In this document: positions 59,028 through 64,000 of the stretch, in pieces | Layout: each line of letters starts with the position of its first letter | Position numbering within the stretch: position 1 is the stretch's first letter | Assembly (NCBI RefSeq): GCF_003994855.1 | Contig: NZ_CP034142.1 | Span: 2,108,001 to 2,172,000, forward strand | DNA: 64,000 bases | Reading direction: 5' to 3' | DNA from: Marinobacter sp. NP-4(2019) | GTDB taxonomy: Bacteria > Pseudomonadota > Gammaproteobacteria > Pseudomonadales > Oleiphilaceae | Notes under the pieces: model-generated | Told to the model about the DNA's origin: nothing | Databases searched by the model: none | The model's input: the letters and a program-made list of their open reading frames with translations, nothing else | Translations under genes and position numbers: made by a program

Positions 59028-60615
59028 AGTTTTTGTTCCAAGAGACACCACCGCCTTATCCCTCGGAGCCAATCAGGTCGCGGAGGCGCTGGAACAGGCC
59101 GAAAGCGGGCAGGGCACAGGTATCCAATTGATTCGCAACGGTTCGCGGGGCCTATTCTGGCTGGAGCCCCTGGTTGAGGTGGAGACCGACCAGGGCCGTG
59201 TCGCATACGGCCCCGTAGCTCCCGAAGACATCCCGGACTTGCTTGACCAGGGCCTGCTCGAAGGCAAACCCGGCCACCCTTTGTATCAGGGGCTGACCGA
59301 AGAGATCCCTTACCTGAAGAATCAACAGCGCCTGACCTTCAGACGGGCCGGCGTTATCGATCCTACCTCGCTGGACGATTATGTGCACCAGGGCGGCTAC
59401 GTCGGCCTGCGTAAAGCCCTGGCCAGGATTCCGCAGGAGATCATCGACGAAGTGAAAGCCTCCGGCCTGCGTGGCCGGGGCGGGGCGGCCTTCCCGGCCG
59501 GCATCAAATGGCAGACCGTGCTCGATGCGGACGCGCGCTCGCCAAACAGCCCCTATTCCAATCGCAAATTCATCGTCTGCAACGCGGATGAGGGCGACTC
59601 CGGCACTTTCGCCGACCGCCTGGTGATGGAAGCCGATCCCTTCATGCTGATTGAAGGCATGACCATCGCCGGCCTCGCCGTCGGCGCGGACACCGGCTTC
59701 ATCTACCTGCGCTCCGAATACCCGGTCGCTCACAAGATCCTGAACGAAGCCATCGCCACGGCCGAGGAAGCCGGCTACCTGGGTAACGATGTGCTGAAAT
59801 CCGGCAAGGCCTTCCACCTGGAAGTACGTCTTGGTGCCGGTGCCTACATCTGTGGCGAGGAAACCTCGCTGCTCGATAGCCTGGAAGGCAAGCGCGGCCA
59901 GGTGCGCGTCAAACCGCCGCTGCCTGCTCTGAAAGGCGCCTTTGGCCAGCCGACGGTCGTTAACAACGTGCTCACCCTGGCCGCCGTACCCTTTATTCTC
60001 GCCGAAGGCGGCCAGGCTTACGCCGACTACGGCATGGGCCGTTCCCGGGGCACCCTGCCATTCCAGCTGACCGGCAACATTGAACGCGGCGGTGTGGTGG
60101 AACTCGCCTTCGGCATCACCCTGCGTGAGCTGCTGGAAGACTACGGCGGCGGCACTGCCTCTGGCCGGCCGATGCGTGCGGTCCAGGTCGGTGGCCCGCT
60201 GGGCGCCTACATGCCGGAAAGTCAGTGGGACACCCCGCTCGATTACGAAGCCTTTAGCGAGGTGGGCGCCGTGGTCGGCCACGGCGGCATCGTCGTGTTC
60301 GACGACACCGTGGACATGCTCGAACAGGCCCGCTTCGCCATGGAATTCTGCGCCGTCGAATCCTGCGGCAAATGCACCCCTTGTCGCATCGGTTCCACCC
60401 GTGGTGTGGAAGTCATCGACCGCATCCATGCCAATGAGCAACGGGATGACAACCTCATCCTGCTGGAAGAGCTTTGCGATACCCTGGAAGACGGCTCCCT
60501 CTGCGCCATGGGCGGGATGACGCCTAACCCGGTGCGCAGCGCCCTGCAGCACTTCCCGGACGACTTTCACCAAGACCGCCCTACTGCGTACCGCACGACG
60601 GCGGGGGAGGCCTGA
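59020..60615 (+). CDS. fdsB: NAD-dependent formate dehydrogenase beta subunit
   Basis: A 531-residue NuoF-like subunit. An N-terminal thioredoxin-like domain (residues 1-110) precedes the FMN/NADH site (GLRGRGGAAFPAGIKW, about 155) and YICGEETSLLDSLEGKRG. The C-terminal [4Fe-4S] cluster is in ESCGKCTPCRIGSTRG with a later Cys in GGM/CAMG region. It transfers electrons from the alpha subunit to NAD+. GAGAGGAGG, nine bases upstream, gives a strong start. Confidence 0.95.
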   Translation: MVKVFVPRDTTALSLGANQVAEALEQAESGQGTGIQLIRNGSRGLFWLEPLVEVETDQGRVAYGPVAPEDIPDLLDQGLLEGKPGHPLYQGLTEEIPYLKNQQRLTFRRAGVIDPTSLDDYVHQGGYVGLRKALARIPQEIIDEVKASGLRGRGGAAFPAGIKWQTVLDADARSPNSPYSNRKFIVCNADEGDSGTFADRLVMEADPFMLIEGMTIAGLAVGADTGFIYLRSEYPVAHKILNEAIATAEEAGYLGNDVLKSGKAFHLEVRLGAGAYICGEETSLLDSLEGKRGQVRVKPPLPALKGAFGQPTVVNNVLTLAAVPFILAEGGQAYADYGMGRSRGTLPFQLTGNIERGGVVELAFGITLRELLEDYGGGTASGRPMRAVQVGGPLGAYMPESQWDTPLDYEAFSEVGAVVGHGGIVVFDDTVDMLEQARFAMEFCAVESCGKCTPCRIGSTRGVEVIDRIHANEQRDDNLILLEELCDTLEDGSLCAMGGMTPNPVRSALQHFPDDFHQDRPTAYRTTAGEA

Positions 60616-60617
60616 TC

Positions 60618-63470
60618 ATGTTGCACATCTACGATCCGAATACCCGCTCTGACCGTGATCTGGGCACGCCGCCCCCGGTCGAGACCGGCGCTACCGTTAG
60701 CCTGACCATCGATGGCCAATCCGTTGCAGTGCCCGAAGGGACATCCGTGCTGCGCGCCGCCGCCATTGCCGGTATCCAGATTCCCAAGCTGTGCGCCACG
60801 GATAACCTGGAGGCCTTTGGCTCCTGCCGCCTGTGCGCGGTGGAGATCGAAGGCCGGCGCGGCCTACCGGCCTCCTGCACCACGCCGGTGGCCGAGGGCA
60901 TGAGCGTCATCACCCAGAACGATCGTGTCGCCAAGCTGCGCCGCAACGTGATGGAATTGTATATCTCCGACCACCCACTGGACTGCCTGACCTGTCCGGC
61001 CAACGGCGATTGTGAACTGCAGGATATGGCGGGTGCCGTCGGTCTTCGGGAGGTGCGCTACGGCTACGAGGGCAAGAACCACCTCGAAGCCGAGAAGGAC
61101 ACCAGCAATCCTTACTTCACCTTTGATACCAGTAAATGCATTGTTTGCTCACGCTGCGTGCGGGCCTGCGAGGAAGTGCAGGGCACCTTTGCGCTGACCA
61201 TCGACGGCCGGGGCTTTGATTCCAAGGTCGCGGCGGGCCAGGGCGAAGATTTCATGGACTCCGAATGCGTCTCCTGTGGCGCCTGCGTCCAGGCCTGCCC
61301 AACGGCAACGCTGATGGAAAATTCTGTGATCGACCAGGGCCAGCCGGAACACTCGGTGGTGACTACCTGTGCCTACTGCGGTGTCGGCTGCTCGTTCAAG
61401 GCCGAGATGAAAGGTAACACCGTGGTGCGCATGGTGCCGTTCAAGGATGGCCACGCCAACCACGGCCATTCCTGTGTAAAAGGTCGCTTCGCCTTTGGTT
61501 ATGCCACCCATCCGGAACGGCTGACCAAGCCGATGATCCGCGACCACACCGACGAACCCTGGCGCGAAGTCAGTTGGGACGAGGCAATCCAGTTCGCGGC
61601 CGACCGCATCAGGGCCATACAGGCCAAATACGGTCAGAACAGCGTCGGTGGTATTACGTCCTCCCGTTGCACCAACGAGGAAGCCTACCTGGTGCAAAAA
61701 CTGGTGCGCACTGCCTTCGGCAACAACAACACCGACACCTGTGCCCGCGTGTGCCATTCGCCGACCGGCTATGGCCTGAAACAGACCCTGGGGGAAAGCG
61801 CCGGCACCCAGACCTTTGATTCGGTGATGAAATCCGACGTCATTGTCGTTATCGGCGCAAACCCGACCGACGCCCACCCGGTGTTCGGCTCCCAGCTGCG
61901 CCGTCGTCTCCGCCAGTGCGCCAGGCTGATCGTCGCCGACCCGCGTTCCATCGATCTGCTGGATACCCCGCACGGCGGCGAGGCGCTCCATCTGCCGTTG
62001 CGTCCCGGGACCAACGTCGCCCTGATCAACGCTCTGGCGCATGTTGTCATCACCGAAGGACTGGAAGACCGCATGTTTATTGCCACCCGTTGCGACGGAG
62101 CCGAGTACGCTGCCTGGAATGCTTTCATCCGCGACGAACGGCATTCACCGGAAGCGACGGAAGACATCACCTGCGTTCCGGCTGAAAAAGTCCGCGAAGC
62201 GGCCCGGCTATACGCCCAGGCGGGTAACGGCGCCATCTACTACGGCCTGGGTGTGACTGAACACAGCCAGGGCTCAACCATGGTCATGGGCATCGCCAAC
62301 CTCGCACTGGCCACCGGCAATATCGGCCGCGAAGGTGTGGGCGTCAACCCGCTGCGTGGCCAGAACAACGTCCAGGGTTCGTGTGACATGGGGAGCTTCC
62401 CCCATGAACTGCCGGGCTACCAGCACGTCTCCCGGGAAGGTCCACGCAAGGCCTTCGAAGACGCCTGGGGCGTCACGATCAACAGCGAACCCGGCCTGCG
62501 CATTCCCAATATGTTCGACGCCGCCATCGACGGCAGCTTCAAGGGCCTGTACGTGCAGGGCGAGGACATCGCGCAATCCGACCCCAACACCCACCATGTG
62601 GAACAGGCGCTGGGCTCGCTGGAATGCCTGATCGTTCAGGATCTCTTTCTGAACGAGACCGCCAAGTTCGCCCATGTGCTGCTGCCCGGCTCCTCGTTTC
62701 TGGAGAAAGACGGCACGTTCACCAACGCCGAACGACGCATCAACCGCGTGCGCAAGGTGATACCGCCGCTCGCCGGTAAGGGCGACTGGGAGGTTACCCA
62801 GGACCTGGCGAACGCCCTGGGTTATGCCATGCACTACGACCATCCGGAACAGATCATGGCCGAGATTGCCAGTCTGACGCCCAGCTTCCAGGGGGTGACT
62901 TACCAGAAGCTGGATGAGCTCGGCAGCATCCAATGGCCGTGTAACGATGACCATCCGAACGGTACTCCCATCATGCATGAGCAGGACTTTCCGATTGGCA
63001 AGGGCCGGTTCATGATCACCGACTACGTACCCACAACAGAGCGTGCCAACCGCCGGTTCCCTCTGCTGTTGACCACGGGCCGTATCCTCAGCCAATACAA
63101 CGTAGGCGCCCAGACAAGACGCACCGACAACCAGGCCTGGCACGACCAGGACCGGCTGGAGTTGCACCCTCACGACGCCGAAGAGCGCGGTATCAATGAC
63201 GGTGACTGGGTCGGCCTTACCAGCCGCTCAGGTAATACCGTGCTGCAGGCCAAAATCAGCACTCGCATGCAACCTGGTGTGGTCTACACCACCTTCCACC
63301 ATCCCGTGAGCGGCGCCAACGTTATCACCACAGACAACTCGGACTGGGCCACCAACTGCCCGGAATACAAGGTGACCGCCGTACAGTGCGAAAAGGTCGC
63401 CCAACCTTCAGCGTGGCAACAGCGCCACAAGGCACAACATAAAAAACAATGGGGTTTCTACCATGGGTAA
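60618..63470 (+). CDS. fdsA: NAD-dependent formate dehydrogenase alpha subunit, molybdenum protein
   Basis: A 950-residue protein. The N-terminus is NuoG-like: [2Fe-2S] (CRLCAVEIEG), a His-containing cluster (LDCLTCPANGDCELQ) and two [4Fe-4S] motifs (CIVCSRCVRACEE, CVSCGACVQACPT). The molybdopterin part starts at CAYCGVGCSFKAEM (another [4Fe-4S]) and has the Mo ligand as Cys, in CARVCHSPTGYGL at about residue 378, not selenocysteine. It oxidises formate to CO2. No fdsC or fdsD follows; pntA comes next, 19 bp later. FdhD at 21 kb could supply the sulfur for the cofactor. Confidence 0.96.
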   Translation: MLHIYDPNTRSDRDLGTPPPVETGATVSLTIDGQSVAVPEGTSVLRAAAIAGIQIPKLCATDNLEAFGSCRLCAVEIEGRRGLPASCTTPVAEGMSVITQNDRVAKLRRNVMELYISDHPLDCLTCPANGDCELQDMAGAVGLREVRYGYEGKNHLEAEKDTSNPYFTFDTSKCIVCSRCVRACEEVQGTFALTIDGRGFDSKVAAGQGEDFMDSECVSCGACVQACPTATLMENSVIDQGQPEHSVVTTCAYCGVGCSFKAEMKGNTVVRMVPFKDGHANHGHSCVKGRFAFGYATHPERLTKPMIRDHTDEPWREVSWDEAIQFAADRIRAIQAKYGQNSVGGITSSRCTNEEAYLVQKLVRTAFGNNNTDTCARVCHSPTGYGLKQTLGESAGTQTFDSVMKSDVIVVIGANPTDAHPVFGSQLRRRLRQCARLIVADPRSIDLLDTPHGGEALHLPLRPGTNVALINALAHVVITEGLEDRMFIATRCDGAEYAAWNAFIRDERHSPEATEDITCVPAEKVREAARLYAQAGNGAIYYGLGVTEHSQGSTMVMGIANLALATGNIGREGVGVNPLRGQNNVQGSCDMGSFPHELPGYQHVSREGPRKAFEDAWGVTINSEPGLRIPNMFDAAIDGSFKGLYVQGEDIAQSDPNTHHVEQALGSLECLIVQDLFLNETAKFAHVLLPGSSFLEKDGTFTNAERRINRVRKVIPPLAGKGDWEVTQDLANALGYAMHYDHPEQIMAEIASLTPSFQGVTYQKLDELGSIQWPCNDDHPNGTPIMHEQDFPIGKGRFMITDYVPTTERANRRFPLLLTTGRILSQYNVGAQTRRTDNQAWHDQDRLELHPHDAEERGINDGDWVGLTSRSGNTVLQAKISTRMQPGVVYTTFHHPVSGANVITTDNSDWATNCPEYKVTAVQCEKVAQPSAWQQRHKAQHKKQWGFYHG

Positions 63471-63489
63471 TCCCAGTGGAGAGCACACG

Positions 63490-64000
63490 ATGCGGATAGG
63501 TGTTCCGAAAGAAATTGACGAAGGGGAAAAACGCGTCGCGTTAACCCCTGATGTGGCGAGACAGCTAAAGGAGCTCGGCTTTACCCTGGCCATCGAAACC
63601 AATGCCGGCAAAGAGGCGAGTTTCGATGACGACCAATACCGTGAAGCCGGAGTTGAGATTATCGAGGATCCGAAAGAACTTTGGCATTCGTCCGACATTG
63701 TCATGAAAGTACGGCCGCCCAGCCAGCACCCGGAACTGGGCTTCTATGGCGTTGAGTTGCTGGGCAAGGGCCAGACGCTGATCAGTTTCCTCTATCCAGC
63801 GCAAAACCCCGAGCTGCTACAGGATTTGTCCAACCATGGCGTCACCGCCCTGGCCATGGACTCGGTGCCGCGAATTTCCCGCGCCCAGAAGATGGACGCA
63901 CTGAGTTCCATGGCCAACATAGCGGGTTACCGCGCGGTAGTTGAGGCATCCCAGCACTTCGGCCGTTTCTTCACCGGGCAGATCACTGCTGCCGGTAAGA
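63490..64000 (+). CDS. pntA: NAD(P) transhydrogenase alpha subunit, N-terminal part (runs off the right edge)
   Basis: The frame from the ATG at 63490 is open to the window edge (170 residues seen). MRIGVPKEIDEGEKRVALTP and the YPAQNPELLQDLSNHGVTAL, AMDSVPRISRAQKMDALSS segments are the start of the PntA/alanine dehydrogenase N-terminal domain. PntAB uses the proton gradient to make NADPH from NADH. It starts 19 bp after fdsA and has GGAGAG before it, so it is probably co-transcribed with the formate dehydrogenase, turning formate-derived NADH into NADPH. The rest lies outside the window. Confidence 0.9.
   Translation, partial: MRIGVPKEIDEGEKRVALTPDVARQLKELGFTLAIETNAGKEASFDDDQYREAGVEIIEDPKELWHSSDIVMKVRPPSQHPELGFYGVELLGKGQTLISFLYPAQNPELLQDLSNHGVTALAMDSVPRISRAQKMDALSSMANIAGYRAVVEASQHFGRFFTGQITAAGK

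Noticed and set aside
59152..60573. A 473-codon open frame on the minus strand across fdsB
   Set aside because: A shadow of the strongly biased fdsB codons; the sense protein has all NuoF motifs.
60618..63470. Selenocysteine in the formate dehydrogenase alpha subunit
   Set aside because: No in-frame TGA occurs at the Mo ligand; the residue is Cys in CARVCHSP.
1..64000. CRISPR arrays, prophage or transposons
   Set aside because: I saw no regularly spaced repeats, no integrase or transposase and no att-like direct repeats flanking a block.

Overview
The window looks like chromosomal DNA of a marine, hydrocarbon-using gammaproteobacterium, most like Marinobacter and relatives. This rests on the mix of alkane-type hydroxylase, Baeyer-Villiger monooxygenase and glycine betaine catabolism genes, on a GC content that looks to be in the mid to upper fifties, and on protein style. 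It is inferred, not tested by a search. I see no rRNA, tRNA, CRISPR array, phage or intact insertion sequence.

Region 1 (1-12.9 kb) is mixed metabolism: a cut-off TonB-dependent receptor, a membrane-anchored J-domain-like protein, a GntR regulator coupled to an SBF-like transporter, a FabH-type ketosynthase followed by a Baeyer-Villiger monooxygenase, an unrecognised helical protein, a DUF465 protein, a decayed LysR/DMT-transporter pair, an XdhC-like protein, and a GMC oxidoreductase-aldehyde dehydrogenase operon. Region 2 (13-17.6 kb) is an AraC-type regulator divergent from a ferredoxin-reductase, alkane/xylene-type hydroxylase and orphan solute-binding protein operon. Near-identical tandem 16-bp operators with 21-bp periodicity sit at the same distance from the -10 box in front of both the GMC-ALDH operon and the hydroxylase operon, so the regulator probably controls oxidation from hydrocarbon to acid.

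Region 3 (17.6-30.1 kb) holds a LysR regulator, a YdeP-type molybdopterin oxidoreductase and FdhD, an unusual M48 peptidase fused to a pilin-like segment, an AraC regulator with a methyltransferase, and a LysR regulator divergent from an SDR-small membrane protein-LtrA operon.

Region 4 (30.2 kb to the right edge) is an almost complete route from glycine betaine to pyruvate and CO2. A BCCT transporter imports betaine. GbcAB, DgcAB with its own electron transfer flavoprotein, and SoxBDAG remove the three methyl groups. GlyA and serine dehydratase turn glycine into serine and pyruvate. FdhA oxidises formaldehyde, PurU releases formate from formyl-tetrahydrofolate, and FdsGBA oxidises formate to CO2 with NADH. 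A cut-off pntA follows and could turn NADH into NADPH. Two GlxA-type AraC regulators lie in the block.

The main new reading is a shared promoter architecture across region 4. At least nine promoters carry TGTCG placed 36 or 37 bp upstream of the -10 box, most with a second half-site exactly 21 bp further up. One of these promoters, a duplicate of the glyA promoter, leads straight into an intrinsic terminator and predicts a short transcript of about 115 nt that could be a betaine-controlled small RNA or micro-ORF.
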